From assembly GCA_025526915.1 (NCBI GenBank), contig JAHLKH010000111.1, positions 27,200-91,199 on the forward strand: DNA of 64,000 nt, read 5' to 3'. Positions within the stretch are counted from its first letter, which is position 1. Every line of letters starts with the position of its first letter. The notes beneath the pieces are model-generated. The model had not been told where the DNA came from, did no database searches, and was given only the letters and a program-made list of their open reading frames with translations. Below are positions 36,194 through 46,987 of this stretch, piece by piece. The stretch is from Entophlyctis helioformis. Lineage: Eukaryota > Chytridiomycota > Chytridiomycetes > Chytridiales > Chytriomycetaceae. A program made the translations under genes and the position numbers.

Positions 36194-38807
36194 TCACTGG
36201 CCAAGAGACGCGTCGAGCAGATGCAGCGTCGCAGCCACGACAGTGCGCATGTCGAGCGACGCGGCCGCTGCGTCGTTCATCTGCTGCTGCTGCTGCTCGG
36301 ATCCCAGCTCGAATGGCGTCCACTCGTGCGCATCTTGGCCCCCTGCCAGTGCCGATGCATGTGCAGATGCCGTCCATAGCGCGACCGTCACGTGGCACTC
36401 CTCGCTCACCCGCACGTCTACGCGGAACACATGCGGCGGCCGTGCGTGCAGGAATGCCACTCCCACGCTGCGCGGCGGGTCCCAGTGCACCACATCCAGC
36501 GTGTGCTGGCTGGCTGCGTGTGTCTGCTGCTGCGCAAGCTCTCCAGGTACGCCAAACGCACTCTTGAACAGCTGCTCAAACACGGCATGCTGCCTCAGGA
36601 TCTGTCGCACGCACGCACAAGCAATCCCTGCCAGTTAGCCGTTGCATCTGGCTGCTTGCAGCAACTACAACAGCCTGACCAACCAACCTTGAAGATGCCT
36701 GCCAGCTTGGATGGTCCGTCAAACGGAACCCGCGACACGCGCACGCCAGCCGTCTGCGTTGGGCATGAAAACACAAACTGCAGCTCATGGTCATCGTGCT
36801 TGCCAGGCTCGGAATCACCGCGTTGCCTTGCTGGCGTCAGGTTGCCAAACTGCCAGGATAATGCGCGCATGGGCAAGTGTCAGTGTCGCTTCAGTGTAAT
36901 GCAGCAATGCACATCATCATGCGCTTACCAGCAGATCCTCGTACGACTTGGGAACAGAGTCTGGTGCGCCGCCGCCCTCCTCATCCGTCGCCATATCTGC
37001 TCCATCAGAAGCAGTCGCGTCGCACATGGCTGCAAGTCTTACTGCAGCATCTCCCGTCACTACAACTGCTGGCACAAGTTGCAGCACAAACGTTGCTGGT
37101 GCGGCGCCTCCCACTCCAGCATCCAATCCACCAGCCGCCTTGGGTTGGCACCACTCCACTGCCCGCCATTCAACCCACTCTGCTGGATCACCAAATCACA
37201 GCCATCGTCCACGCTCGCATCACTTGTTGCCCGTCTGGCTCCTTGCTCGTCAGTGACAGCCACCAGGTACTGGCTGCGACTCGGTGGCAAGAACCGCGTG
37301 TCCGGCCCATCCTCCATCCCGATAAACGCCTTGAAGTAGTTGCCACTGCCTGGCGTCTCTGACGCTCCTCGCACAGCCTCGGGGTTGTCTGTGAGGCTCG
37401 CTCGGGTCGCTGGATCGCACCAATACAGCACAGACGGACCCCATCGCTCAGAGTGAAAGCGTGGCAGTCCGTGTCCAGTCATCAGCACGCGATCCACGCT
37501 GCCCGTCATTTCCCTGAGAGCATGCGTTGCCCATCGATCCAGCGCATGTCAGTACCCATGCAGAGACGCATGAAGGAGAGAAGGAAGGCTCATGCGGATA
37601 CTTGCATTTCCGTCTCAAAGAGACTTTTCAGATCGGCTTCGACGGACCGCAGGCATTGGAACAAGTCGACGCCAGACGATGATCCAGTGAGCGTGTCGAG
37701 AAAGGCAAGCGTCTCCAGACACCCACGGAACGCGTTCAAGTCGTGTGTTCTGTTTGCGTGTCAGTCGCGTCAGTCGCGGTGATCCGGATGCACGAATAGG
37801 GTATCCCATGAACAAACGAAACGCACCTGGCGAGATGTGTCAACAGTGCCTCTGCGTGCTGCATCCGCACACATGCACATGCACAAACAGCTCTCAGTTT
37901 CACAGTCTTCTTGGTATGTCCTTGAGCAATGAACCAGCAACAGACATCAACAAGCAGCGCTCACTGGATCTGTGCGATCGACCTCGGGTGCAATGGACAG
38001 CTTGACATGGTCGACACGGCCAGACACCTCAAACACCATCTGTGCATTCACCGACTCGTCAGTCACCAAACTCGCATTCACGTCCTTGAGAAGTGGCGGC
38101 AACTCACATCCACAACGACGATCGAGCCACAGATCGTGATGGCCGGCATGCCGCCCTCGACTTCCGACGGCTCTGCCAAGAACTGGAGCCTGTTGAGTGG
38201 CCCAGTCAGTCCAGCCAGTCAGCCAGTCAGCCAGTCGGTCAGACGGACGGACGGACGATCCAAGTCGCAGATGCGGGCACATCGACGCCAAGGCAGACGC
38301 ACCCCAGATCAGCGCACATGAGCTCAAAGGCCCGTTCGGTGATCCGCGACCTGTTGCCGCCGCTCGCATGGCACGCAGCAGCCATCACACAGTCGCGCAG
38401 GGCCGTGTGCAGCAGCCGACGTCCACGGACAGCGTCGCTTTGTTTCTGTCGCAGGCAGACGGCGTGAGCAGGAGAGAGCGCATGAGCGGGCAAGCGAGCA
38501 GCAGCAGGGCAAGCGCACCTGGAGGGCAGCGGTGTAGTCGGCAGCTGCCAGTGAGGGTGCGGCCGAGTCCAGCAGGCTTGACGCCTGTGCGAGCAACCTG
38601 GCCAGATGCCGCCGCAGCCTGAACGGATTGACGGCGAGCACATGCAGCGACTCTGAGTGCGTGTATGTGCGTATGTGTGTCAGTAGGTAGGCAGGACCGT
38701 CGTGCGCACGTCTGCACACACACACACACACCGTGCTGCTGTGCTGGCTGTGCTGGCTGGCTGGCCGTCCGCAGCAGCGTGTCCATCTGGCTGAGTGCTG
38801 AGTCCAT
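36194..38807 (-). CDS. possible Mediator subunit 1-like protein
   Basis: The start at 38807 gives MDSALSQMDTLLRTASQPAQ; after an intron come NPFRLRRHLARLLAQASSLL and SLAAADYTAALQ. Later pieces are LLHTALRDCVMAAACHASGG, FLAEPSEVEGGMPAITICGS, VIVVDV-like beta sequence, MVFEVSGRVDHVKLSIAPEV and HDDHELQFVFSCPTQTAGVR. The last exon reads ILRQHAVFEQLFKSAFGVPG and a C-terminal domain ending at 36194. The arrangement (N-terminal helices, repeated beta segments, an ILRQHxxFxQL segment near the C-terminus) recalls Mediator MED1 of fungi and animals, a coactivator subunit of RNA polymerase II. No diagnostic motif proves this, and it should be treated as a hypothetical protein with a suggested relation. 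About eight introns are inferred. Confidence 0.45.
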
Positions 38808-38981
38808 CTCGCTCGCTGACGGGATCTATCGCGGCTGTTCTGTGGTTCAACGCCAAGCCCATCGATGTGGGCCACGCGCTGGTTCGCCAAAAGACGGCCG
38901 CCAACTGCACGCCAGAAGAGCGCCGGGAAAGTGTAAAGACAATGCATTTTCTAACATGCTGCAGTGCGAAGCCGCTTGGTC

Positions 38982-40980
38982 TCAGGCACAGAACCACAGC
39001 TTACACGACTGGTCCACCGATCCAGTGGCCACCACGCCCTGCGTGTGGTGCACGGCAACCGACGTCACGAAATGTGTGTGCGCCTCGTACGCCTTGATGG
39101 TCTTGCCCGTCGTGAGGTCCCACACGCGCAACGTCTTGTCGTCCGACACCGTCACAAGGTACGGCGATGAGGCAAAGAAGCACAGGTCTCGGATCCAGTT
39201 CTCGTGGCCCGCCTGTTGCGCCATGCCATGCCATGGTACATGGTGGTGAGTTTGAGCGGATGGGCGAGGCGAGCGACAAGGGGCAGAGACTCACAAAGGA
39301 GAAGATGGCCTGTGACGAGACAACGTCCCAGATCACGACAATCTTGTCGCGCGACCCAGAGGCGACGTAGATGGGCGATCCGCCCATGACGGGCTGTGTC
39401 TTGATGGAGGCCTGCGCAGCGAGTTTGGTGATGTACGGTGCAACGGCAGACGGGGCAAAGGCAACAGCCTCGACAACGTGGGTATGGCCGCGCAGCTGTG
39501 CGACTTCTGTCCAAGTGGACGCGTCCCACACAATCACAGACTGGCCATGGCCGCGCGTGTCAACGGCACACGCAACGATGAATGACGGCAGGCAGTTGCG
39601 ACGCACCTGGTCGTTTGAGCCCGAGGCTGCAAACATGCCGTCCTCGCTCCAGACCACATCTCGCACCCAGTCCTCATGTCCCTGAATAGTCTTGGTGGCA
39701 TACCTGTGGCAGCCTCGTGTAAGCCAACGCGCTGGCGACCCATCCAGCCAGCAGTATGCAACCAAGCAAGCAGGCAACCAAGCAACCAAGCAGGCAAGCA
39801 CACACCCAGTGGCAGTCTCCCAAAGACGGATCGTCTTGTCGCGCGATGCCGACAGAATATAGTCGCCATTGGGCGAAAAGGCAACGGCAGACACGCTATG
39901 GTCGTGTCCGAACAGCGTGCGCACACACACATAGTCATTGTCGACATCCCAAAGCTTGACCGACAGATCCGCAGATCCCGTAACTGCCAGCCAGTTAGTC
40001 AGTCAGTCAGTCAGTCAGTCAGTCAGTCAGTCAGTCAGTCAGTCAGTCCATGCCGGCCACACCAGCACCGCAGCAGCAGCAGCACCAGCAGCACCAGCAT
40101 CGCAGCGGCACTCACCCATGAGGTTGCCGTTGGGGTGAAAGTCGACATCGTGCACAGCGCGCGTGTGGCCCTTGACGGTGCGCTCGAACCCGCCCGTCTC
40201 GTAGTCCCAGATCTTGACGGTGGCATCCTCGCTCGCCGTCGCCACGACCGAATACACGGGATGGAAGGCGACCTTGGTGACCGGGCTCCGGTGGCCCGAC
40301 AGCCGGTGCTTTTCTGGCGTGCGCGGCAGCAGATCCGCGCCGCCCGACCCAGGACCGCCGCCACCTGCGCCTTGCCGCTTGCGTGGCGGCGCGGCCTGCA
40401 GCTCGGCCTGCAGCTGTGCAATCTGCGTCTCGAGGTCCATGATCTGCGCAGATGCCAGCGGGTGTGTGAGTGTGTGGCGGCGTGAGACAGCCGTGAGACA
40501 GCCGTGAGACAGCCGACGGCAAGAGGCGGCCAGCCAGCCAGCCAGCAAACCAACCGACGCACAGACCTTCTTCTGCAGACGGATGACCGACGTCCACTTC
40601 TTCTCGAGCAGGCCCGAGTACTTTTGGTTGCCGTCGGCCACAAAGTCTGCGACGCCGGCCTCTTGGCGCAGGGCCGCATACGAGCTCTGCAGGCCGGCCG
40701 AATGCAGATAGTCGAGGATGGCCAGGCGGCTGTTGGTGGCCGGGCAGCGGTTGGACGTCGTTGTCGTCGTTGGTGTCGTTGGTGTCGTTGGTCGTTGTTG
40801 TCGTCGAGCCAAGAGCCACGTTCAAGCGTCAGTCGACGAACGGACGGCTCCGCCAGGCTGCAGCACCTGCACAGCACGGCAGGCTCGCCAGCCAGCCAGG
40901 CCGCCAGCCAGCCAGCCAGCACACCAACCGACGCACAGCTCTTCCTCTTGCCGGTTCGACAGCAGCGACGTCGCGGCCAT
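38982..40980 (-). CDS. PAFAH1B1: LIS1/NudF dynein regulator (WD40)
   Basis: LIS1 binds cytoplasmic dynein and NudE to control force and nuclear or organelle movement. Exon 1 (40937-40980) encodes MAATSLLSNRQEEEL and matches the animal start. Exon 2 begins at 40729 and carries the LisH motif (LAILDYLHSAGLQSSYAALR) and YSGLLEKKWTSVIRLQKKV. A coiled coil (IMDLETQIAQLQAELQAAP) and seven WD40 blades follow: KHRLSGHRSPVTKVAFHPVY, ASEDATVKIWDYETGGFERT, ILSASRDKTIRLWETATG, HEDWVRDVVWSEDGMFAASG, ASGSRDKIVVIWDVVS, HENWIRDLCFFASSPYLVTV and VVATGSVDQSCKLW. It ends FCA at 38982. At least six introns are present; two share a near-identical 36-base 5' segment. Confidence 0.95.
39997..40048. repeat. (AGTC)13 microsatellite in a LIS1 intron
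   Basis: Thirteen perfect AGTC units. On the coding strand this reads CTGA repeated, close to the CTGAC branch-site consensus of this genome, and it lies close to the 5' end of that intron. Confidence 0.95.
40529..40564 (-). repeat. shared intron 5' segment, copy in LIS1 intron 2
   Basis: Thirty-six bases at the donor end of LIS1 intron 2, made of a (GCCA)n run plus a unique ACCAACCGACGCACAG part. They match 40903-40938 with one mismatch. Confidence 0.85.
40903..40938 (-). repeat. shared intron 5' segment, copy in LIS1 intron 1
   Basis: This copy overlaps the exon 1 donor of LIS1. Besides the simple GCCA run it shares the unique ACCAACCGACGCACAG portion with intron 2, so simple-repeat slippage alone does not explain it. 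Confidence 0.85.
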
Positions 40981-41788
40981 TCCGAGCGCGTTGTAAGCGG
41001 ACAAGTGGGCAAGCGGCGGATTGCCAGCCGCGCACTGTAAAGGGACGAGTGCACCGTCAGATCCCGTTCGCACGCAGCCGCCGTGCGGTGTCTGATGGTA
41101 TTCTACACCAGCATCTGAATCTACGACTCGTGCCTCGCAGTCTCGCTCTCTGGCACGGCAGCCGTCGCTCAACAGCCGTCGCACCACATCAGCAGCTGCA
41201 CTGCCGCATGGCCGTTGTCGCCACTGTCATCGCCAGCATTAACAGCTGCTGCAGGAGTGCGCGATGAGCTGAGCACCGTCTTCAGGCGTCTCGATCCCAA
41301 GCACGCTGCGTGTGCCGCGACTGGCTGCTATGCCGACACTCGACATCACGGCCTGCGCGCTGCACTCAACTGGCGCATCATGCGTCTCAATGGACAGCTG
41401 CGTGCCCAACGGCGGCAGCCTGCCTCGTCCCCATCCACACAATCGGCCGCAGCATTGCGATCGACTTCCAACAGCCAGGCCATGCACAGCGCAGCAGACG
41501 ATGCAGGCGAGAGCCAAGGCTTTGATGATCTGAGCCAGCCGCCACTGCCAGACACGGAGTTGCTGCGTCTTGATCTGCCTGGGTCCAGCCGCACTCATGC
41601 TCGGCCACGCGCATCCATTGACAGCGTTGTTGTTACCGATTGGACTCTTTGCATGGCTGGTTGTGATGGCAGCGCTGCTTGATATTCGGCCAACAGTCAA
41701 AGCGAGATTGGCCAACTTGTGCTTGGTCTGGTTGGTCTTGTTGGCGAAGACAGGCAGAGTCACTGGCTTCATTAAGAGACGCGATCAA
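40981..41788. other. intergenic region upstream of LIS1
   Basis: About 800 bases between the LIS1 start and the end of ankyrin gene 2. It presumably holds the LIS1 promoter. The open frames have no recognisable domain; one short hydrophobic frame near 41630-41770 looks like chance. Confidence 0.4.
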
Positions 41789-43153
41789 TCAAGCAAGGAG
41801 AGACAGAATGCGGTTGATGGCAGCCGTGTTGCCAGTAGTAGCGATCTGCTGGGCTATGGCGTTGCGTCTCTCTGGCGTCAGACTCTTGACCAGAACAGCG
41901 GCGATCTCGTCGGTCTTGGCATTGATGATGGCATCAGCAGTGAAGCCTTCAGTGCGGTTGGCCAGAAGCCACTGGATGACGTGAAGATGTCCTTTCTCAG
42001 CAGCCCAGTCCAACGCTCTTGTTGTGCATCCTTCTGTGCGGTTGGCGTGAAGCCACTGGACAATGTGAAGACGGCCAAAATGGGCAGCACCGTCCATCGC
42101 TTTTGTTGTGCATCCTTCGGTGCGGTTGGCCAGAAGCCACTGGACGACGTGCAGGTGACCCATAGCCGCAGCAAGGAATGCCGCCTCAGTCGTGCATCCT
42201 TCGGTGCGATTGGCATGGAGCCACTGGATGACATGCAGATGGCCAGACCGAGCCGCCCAGTCCATCGCTCTTGTTGTGCATCCTTCCGTGCGGTTGGTGT
42301 GAAGCCAGATGACCAGATCCAAGTTGCCTGATGCTGCAGCATCATCCATGGCGCGTGACGTGCAGCGAACCTTGGGAAGCGACAGCAGATACTGCACCAT
42401 CTCGAGTCCGCCGTATCTTGCAGCAAGATCGAGGACGGACTTTTGACTAGTAATGGCACACTCGTCATGTTGGTTGATCTTCTCGATCGTGACGAGCTTC
42501 TTGCCGAGGAGATACTTGAGAAAGTCGACGCAGTTGCCCTTGACAGCCATGATGCCGAGATCAACGAAATCCCTCAGCGGCACAGCATCCAGCCACATCT
42601 TCTGCATTGGGATGCATCGGATCAAGTCACCAGTGAATCGCTCGCACAGTCGCTGGTACATGCCGATCGACTTGACATGCGCAACGTCCTCGACTTCCAA
42701 GAAGACAGAAGGCAGCAGACCAAGATCGCCCTGCCAGTCCATCTTGAAGCCATCAACCCACAGCGCTCGCTTGGCTGCCTTGTCCATCGTGTCAGCATCG
42801 AGACGGCCGTGAAGGAAGCGAGTGAGCGGGCCAGCAAAGTCGACGATGATGTCCCGGACCTCTTGCGGACACAGCAGCCAGTAGTCGGACGCCTGCTGAG
42901 CTCGCTGAGCGGCGAGTCTGGCTTGCGGCGACTGCACAACGACGCCGGCTTCCTTGAGTGCCACTGACGGAACGGCTTGAACGAACGCAGCGACAATGGC
43001 TGCCAGCGAGTGGCCGGCAGTGACGAGGTCCTGCACGATGGCGGCGGCCTTGGCTGCGAGGCTCTCCTGCTGCTCGTGGCCACTCTCCTCGTTGATGCTC
43101 AGCGACTGGCTTGTGCGACGGCGCTTTGTGTGTGTGCGGGTCTCAGGCGGCAT
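41789..43153 (-). CDS. ankyrin-repeat protein 2 with F-box-like N-domain
   Basis: The ATG at 43153 (MPPETRTHTKRRRTSQSL) is preferred; the frame stays open upstream to about 43792, but that part looks non-coding. After a basic, Ser-rich start come LLCPQEVRDIIVDFAGPLTR, RALWVDGFKMDWQGDLGLLP and MYQRLCERF, the N-domain shared by all four ankyrin genes in the window. About seven repeats follow (for example HLHVIQWLHANRTEGCTTRA), with GCT-x-x-AMDxAA at each turn. The C-terminus ends INRILSLLA. It is intronless, about 454 residues. Probably an SCF-type substrate adaptor, inferred only from the F-box-like position plus ankyrin architecture. Confidence 0.75.
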   Translation of the reverse strand: MPPETRTHTKRRRTSQSLSINEESGHEQQESLAAKAAAIVQDLVTAGHSLAAIVAAFVQAVPSVALKEAGVVVQSPQARLAAQRAQQASDYWLLCPQEVRDIIVDFAGPLTRFLHGRLDADTMDKAAKRALWVDGFKMDWQGDLGLLPSVFLEVEDVAHVKSIGMYQRLCERFTGDLIRCIPMQKMWLDAVPLRDFVDLGIMAVKGNCVDFLKYLLGKKLVTIEKINQHDECAITSQKSVLDLAARYGGLEMVQYLLSLPKVRCTSRAMDDAAASGNLDLVIWLHTNRTEGCTTRAMDWAARSGHLHVIQWLHANRTEGCTTEAAFLAAAMGHLHVVQWLLANRTEGCTTKAMDGAAHFGRLHIVQWLHANRTEGCTTRALDWAAEKGHLHVIQWLLANRTEGFTADAIINAKTDEIAAVLVKSLTPERRNAIAQQIATTGNTAAINRILSLLA

Positions 43154-43870
43154 CTGTCCGAAAGTGTTTGTTGTTGTGGCGGCAACCACGACGCAACTGC
43201 ACAGATCCAAGTGGTGCGGCTGCTGGTCGCTGTGCTGCTCATGTGCTCGGCACTTGCCACGATCGCAGTGCCAGCGGCCGTGAGCATGCTGGCTGCTGGC
43301 GGTGGCCGCACGCATACGGCCAGTGGCACGGTCACCTCCAGCAGACCTCGGCTTCAGCCGCAATGGCAGCGAGGCAGCCGAGCAGCGTGCAGGCAATCCC
43401 AATGCAGCAGGCGGCAGACGCAGCACCATGACCAAGGCCGGATCGCTGATCGTGGCTGGCACGCAGCAACAAGCAGCAACCGCAAGCAGCAGCAGGACCA
43501 CTGACCATCCCAGAGAGCCGCGGCACCGACAGGTCCGTGGGATCGTCGCCCCCACACGGCGGTGCAGCACTCCATCTGGCATCCAAGTCCGTCGCGGGCA
43601 TCTCGCCGTCGGTGTCACAGCAGCCATCGCCGCCCAAGTGCGGTGTTCCATTGCAGCACACTGCACTCCCACTCTTGTCCGTCTGCATCCCTTGTTCGGC
43701 GTCGCCTTGCCTTGCCATGCAGCTGTCCAGTGGCGCGTCTGCCTTGCAACCATCGCGTCTGCACAAGACGCGCTCTGTCCCAGTCCACCCACATGTCACT
43801 GTGCATCAGCAGCCATAAGTTTGAACACAGCATCCGCATTCAAGAGTGGCATGCTTTATTCGCAGGCTGA
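43154..43870. other. intergenic region between ankyrin genes 2 and 3
   Basis: About 720 bases. It is open in several frames because of high GC, but I see no domain. It includes the 3' flank of ankyrin gene 3, with its AATAAA, and the promoter of gene 2. Confidence 0.4.
43855..43860 (-). terminator. polyadenylation signal of ankyrin gene 3
   Basis: AATAAA on the minus strand lies 10 bases after the stop codon. The same arrangement and surrounding sequence occur after ankyrin gene 4, so it was duplicated with the gene. Confidence 0.7.
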
Positions 43871-45067
43871 TCACGCCTGCTTCTCCGCAACTGCGCGCTC
43901 GAGACGCTCAACGAGCATGTGACCTCCACGTTGAGCCCTTATTGTCTGCAGCATCTCCATCGCACACGCAAGGGTCATGCTGTCCACCAGAACATCAACG
44001 ATCGCTTCACTCTTCGCATGCCGGAGTGCATAAAACGTGAACGGATATCCACACGAGAGCAAGAACTGCACGACTTGGAAGTGGCCGTTCGCTGCTGCAT
44101 CCTTGATAGCATCAGCCGTACACCCCTCGGTGCGGTTGGCATGCAGCCACCGTACAACGTCGAGATGACCCTTCTCCGCTGCTGCATCCATTGCCAATGC
44201 CGAGCATCCTTCCGTTCGATTCTCGTGGAGCCAGATTACCACTTGCAGATGGCCTCGAAATGCCGCATTATCCATCGCCCTTGTCGTGCATCCTTCTGTG
44301 CGGTTGGCATGCAGCCACTTGACGACATGCAGATGGCCATGCTCTGCCGCCGAATTCATAGCGTCATCCGAGCACGACGTGTTGCCTGCATCGTGGAGCA
44401 TCTGCACAACATCGAGACTGCCACTCGTTGCAGCCAGATCCATCGCCAAGCGTCCCCAGTAACTCACGAACCTGCCGAGATCAACGCCGTGATGCTCAGC
44501 AAGGTGCTTGAGGAGTCCTGCATGGCCGAAGGAGATCGCTATCCAGCCAAGAGCGATCGGATGCGAAAAGTCCAGAAGGTCGAACCAGCCGTTGCGCATC
44601 GGGATGTGATAGAGGCGACTCGCATCAAAGTTTTCCATCTCTGGGTCGATGTCGGCCTCATACTCGTTGTCATCAGGGTTGATGTCGTCACAAAGCGTTG
44701 GGTCTGGAAAGCGAGTGCACAGGCGGCCGTACATAGACCGAGAGACTGGCAGCGAGAGCATGTCGAGAACAGGACGCTTGCGTGAAATGGCCTTGCCAGC
44801 ATGGAGGTCGATGTCTGGCAGCAGAGCGAGGTCGCCTTGCCAGTCGATGCTGATGGCATCCGTCCACAGCGCTTCGACTGTCGCTTCGTCGAGGCTGTCC
44901 TTGTCGCCGAGCAGACCGTTGATGAAGAGCGTGAGGGGGCCAGCTGCCTTGAGTATCATGGCGTGCACCTCGGCTGGCTTGCTGTCCCAGTGGCTGCGTC
45001 CGTACGGCAGAGACCCGTTGTCGTCCAGCTCAAGCGAAGCGACTGTCACATCAGCGAGGTTGTCCAT
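43871..45067 (-). CDS. ankyrin-repeat protein 3 (tandem duplicate of gene 4)
   Basis: The ATG at 45067 opens MDNLADVTVASLELDDNGSL. The frame upstream is stopped by TGA within sequence that is otherwise duplicated before gene 4, which supports this start for both. The N-domain reads KPAEVHAMILKAAGPLTLFI, ALWTDAISIDWQGDLALLPD and RSMYGRLCTRF. About six ankyrin-type repeats follow (HLHVVKWLHANRTEGCTTRA and similar), then a helical C-terminus ending ERAVAEKQA. The protein has 398 residues with no intron. It is nearly identical to gene 4 over large parts of the N-domain (for example the whole segment around WTDAISIDWQGDLALLPD) but has fewer repeats. Confidence 0.8.
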   Translation of the reverse strand: MDNLADVTVASLELDDNGSLPYGRSHWDSKPAEVHAMILKAAGPLTLFINGLLGDKDSLDEATVEALWTDAISIDWQGDLALLPDIDLHAGKAISRKRPVLDMLSLPVSRSMYGRLCTRFPDPTLCDDINPDDNEYEADIDPEMENFDASRLYHIPMRNGWFDLLDFSHPIALGWIAISFGHAGLLKHLAEHHGVDLGRFVSYWGRLAMDLAATSGSLDVVQMLHDAGNTSCSDDAMNSAAEHGHLHVVKWLHANRTEGCTTRAMDNAAFRGHLQVVIWLHENRTEGCSALAMDAAAEKGHLDVVRWLHANRTEGCTADAIKDAAANGHFQVVQFLLSCGYPFTFYALRHAKSEAIVDVLVDSMTLACAMEMLQTIRAQRGGHMLVERLERAVAEKQA

Positions 45068-45396
45068 TGTCGTCGAGCAGCGTTTTGTGGTTGGCAGGCA
45101 AGCGTGTCATAGCCACAATGCCGCTTTGGACACGCAGCGCAGCATGGCTGGCACAGATGGCACAGATGACGAGGCAGGCAGTGTGGCCAGACATCGACTG
45201 CAGTGGCATGTGGCTGGATGGCTGATGTGATGCAATGCCAGATTGCGGTGTAAGTGCAGCAACACGACGACAAGGCTGCAACTGCATGCACTGATGGCGA
45301 TCCCTTGCTGTGCATCAGCAACTGTGTTGTCTGAACAAGAAAGACACGCAGTGTCGCATCTGCGTTCAAGAGTGGCACACTTTATTGGCTGGCCGA
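45068..45396. other. spacer between the duplicated ankyrin genes
   Basis: About 330 bases. The part next to gene 3 repeats the sequence found upstream of gene 4 (46844-46930), so the duplication includes the proximal promoter. The part next to gene 4 repeats the 3' flank of gene 3. No separate gene. Confidence 0.6.
45381..45386 (-). terminator. polyadenylation signal of ankyrin gene 4
   Basis: AATAAA on the minus strand lies 10 bases after the stop of ankyrin gene 4, in sequence homologous to the 3' flank of gene 3. Confidence 0.7.
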
Positions 45397-46843
45397 TCAC
45401 GCCTGCTTGGCTGCAACTGTGCGCTCGAGACGCTCGACGATTCCGACTAGTTTACGTTGAGCCCTGGCCCTTCGCAGAATCTCCTTTGCACGTGCAAGGT
45501 TCATGCTGTTCACCAGAACATCAACGATCGCATCATCCTTCGCATACCGGAGTGCATCAAATGTGAACTCATATCCGCACTCGAGCAAGAACTGCACGAC
45601 CTCGAGGTGGCCTTCTTTTGCTGCATCATCCATCGCCTTTGTCGTGCATCCTTCAGTCCTGTTGGCATGCAGCCACCGCACAACATCGAGATGACCATTT
45701 TGCGCTGCACGGTCCATCGCCTCCGTGGTGCATCCTTCCGTCCGGTTGACATGCAGCCACTGAACAACGTCGAGATGGCCGTTCGCAGCTGCACCATTCA
45801 TCGCCCATTTCGTACATCCTTCCGTCCTGTTGACATGCAGCCACTGAACAACTTCGAGATGACCGTGCTTCGCCGCGGGAATCCATCGCGTACCAGGAGC
45901 ATCCTTCTGTCCTGTTCTCGTGGAGCCACATGACCACATCGAGATGGCCCTTCTCTGCTGCATTGGAAATAGCAGATGCGCATCCTTCGGTGCGGTTCTC
46001 GTGGAGCCACTTGACCACAGAGAGTTGACCATTCTTCGCCGCCAAATCCATCGCATCGATCGTGCATCCTTCCGTCCGATTCTCGTTGAGCCAGATGACG
46101 ACCTCGAGATGGCCATACTCCGCAGCACGATCCATAGCTTCATCCGAGCACGACGTGTTGCCTGCATCGTGCAGCATCTGTACAACATCGAGATGGCCAC
46201 TCTCTGCAGCCATATCCATCGCCATCCATCTTTCGTAACTCTCGAACTTGTCGAGGGCAACGCCGTGATGCTCAACAAGGTGCTTGAGGAGTGCCGCGTG
46301 GCCGTAGTAGATCGCTATCCAGCCAAGAGCGATCGGATGCGAGAAATCGACGAGATCTAACCAGCCGTTGCGCATGGGGATGTGATGGAGGCGAGTCGAC
46401 TCGAAGCCAAGGACCTCAGGGTCGATGTCGACTAGGTACTGGTTGAGCTGTTCGTTTATGTCGACTTGAAGTGCTTGGTCTGGAAAGCGAGTGCACAGGC
46501 GGCCGTACATAGACCGAGAGACTGGCAGCGAGAGCATGTCGAGAGCAGGCCGCTCGTGCTGGTTGGCCTCGCCAGCATAGATGGTGACGTCTGGCAACAG
46601 AGCGAGGTCGCCTTGCCAGTCGATGCTGATGGCATCGGTCCACAGCGCTTCGACTGTCGCTTCGTCGAGGCTGTCCTTGTCGCCGAGCAGACCGTTGACA
46701 AAGAGCGTGAGAGGGCCGGCTGCCTTGAGGATCATGGCGTGCACCTCTGCCGGCTTGCCGTCCCAGTGGCTGCGTCCGTACGGCAGAGGCTCGTTGTCGT
46801 CCAGCTCAAGCGAAGCGACTGTCACATAAGCGAGGTTGTCCAT
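45397..46843 (-). CDS. ankyrin-repeat protein 4 (duplicate; one-base frame break)
   Basis: The ATG at 46843 gives MDNLAYVTVASLELDDNEPL, then the same N-domain as gene 3 and some nine to ten ankyrin-type repeats, several differing by one or two residues (VVQWLHVNRTEGC twice in a row). The C-terminus (DAIVDVLVNSMNLARAKEIL, ending ERTVAAKQA) is homologous to gene 3. The frame with the N-domain runs out of pattern at the GGG at 45877-45879. Removing one base joins it to the repeat frame in the middle of the AMDxAAKHGH motif. Either a recent frameshift in a duplicate or a base-calling error. Confidence 0.75.
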
Positions 46844-46987
46844 TGTCGTCGAGCAGCGTTTTGTGGTTGGCAGGCAAGCGTGCCATAGCCACAATGCTGC
46901 TTTGGACACGCAGCGCAGCATGGCTGACACTGCACGTCTGTAAAAGGGACCGGCTTCATTGAGATTGGACAACAGCAGACGAGGTTG

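Noticed and set aside
39997..40048. Regular repeat that could suggest a CRISPR-like array
   Set aside because: It is an uninterrupted 4-base microsatellite with no spacers, inside an intron of a eukaryotic gene.
43154..43792. Upstream extension of ankyrin gene 2 with a Leu/Val-rich stretch that could look like a signal peptide
   Set aside because: The stretch is not near the N-terminus, no paralogue has it, and the ATG at 43153 gives a plausible start; the open frame is likely chance.
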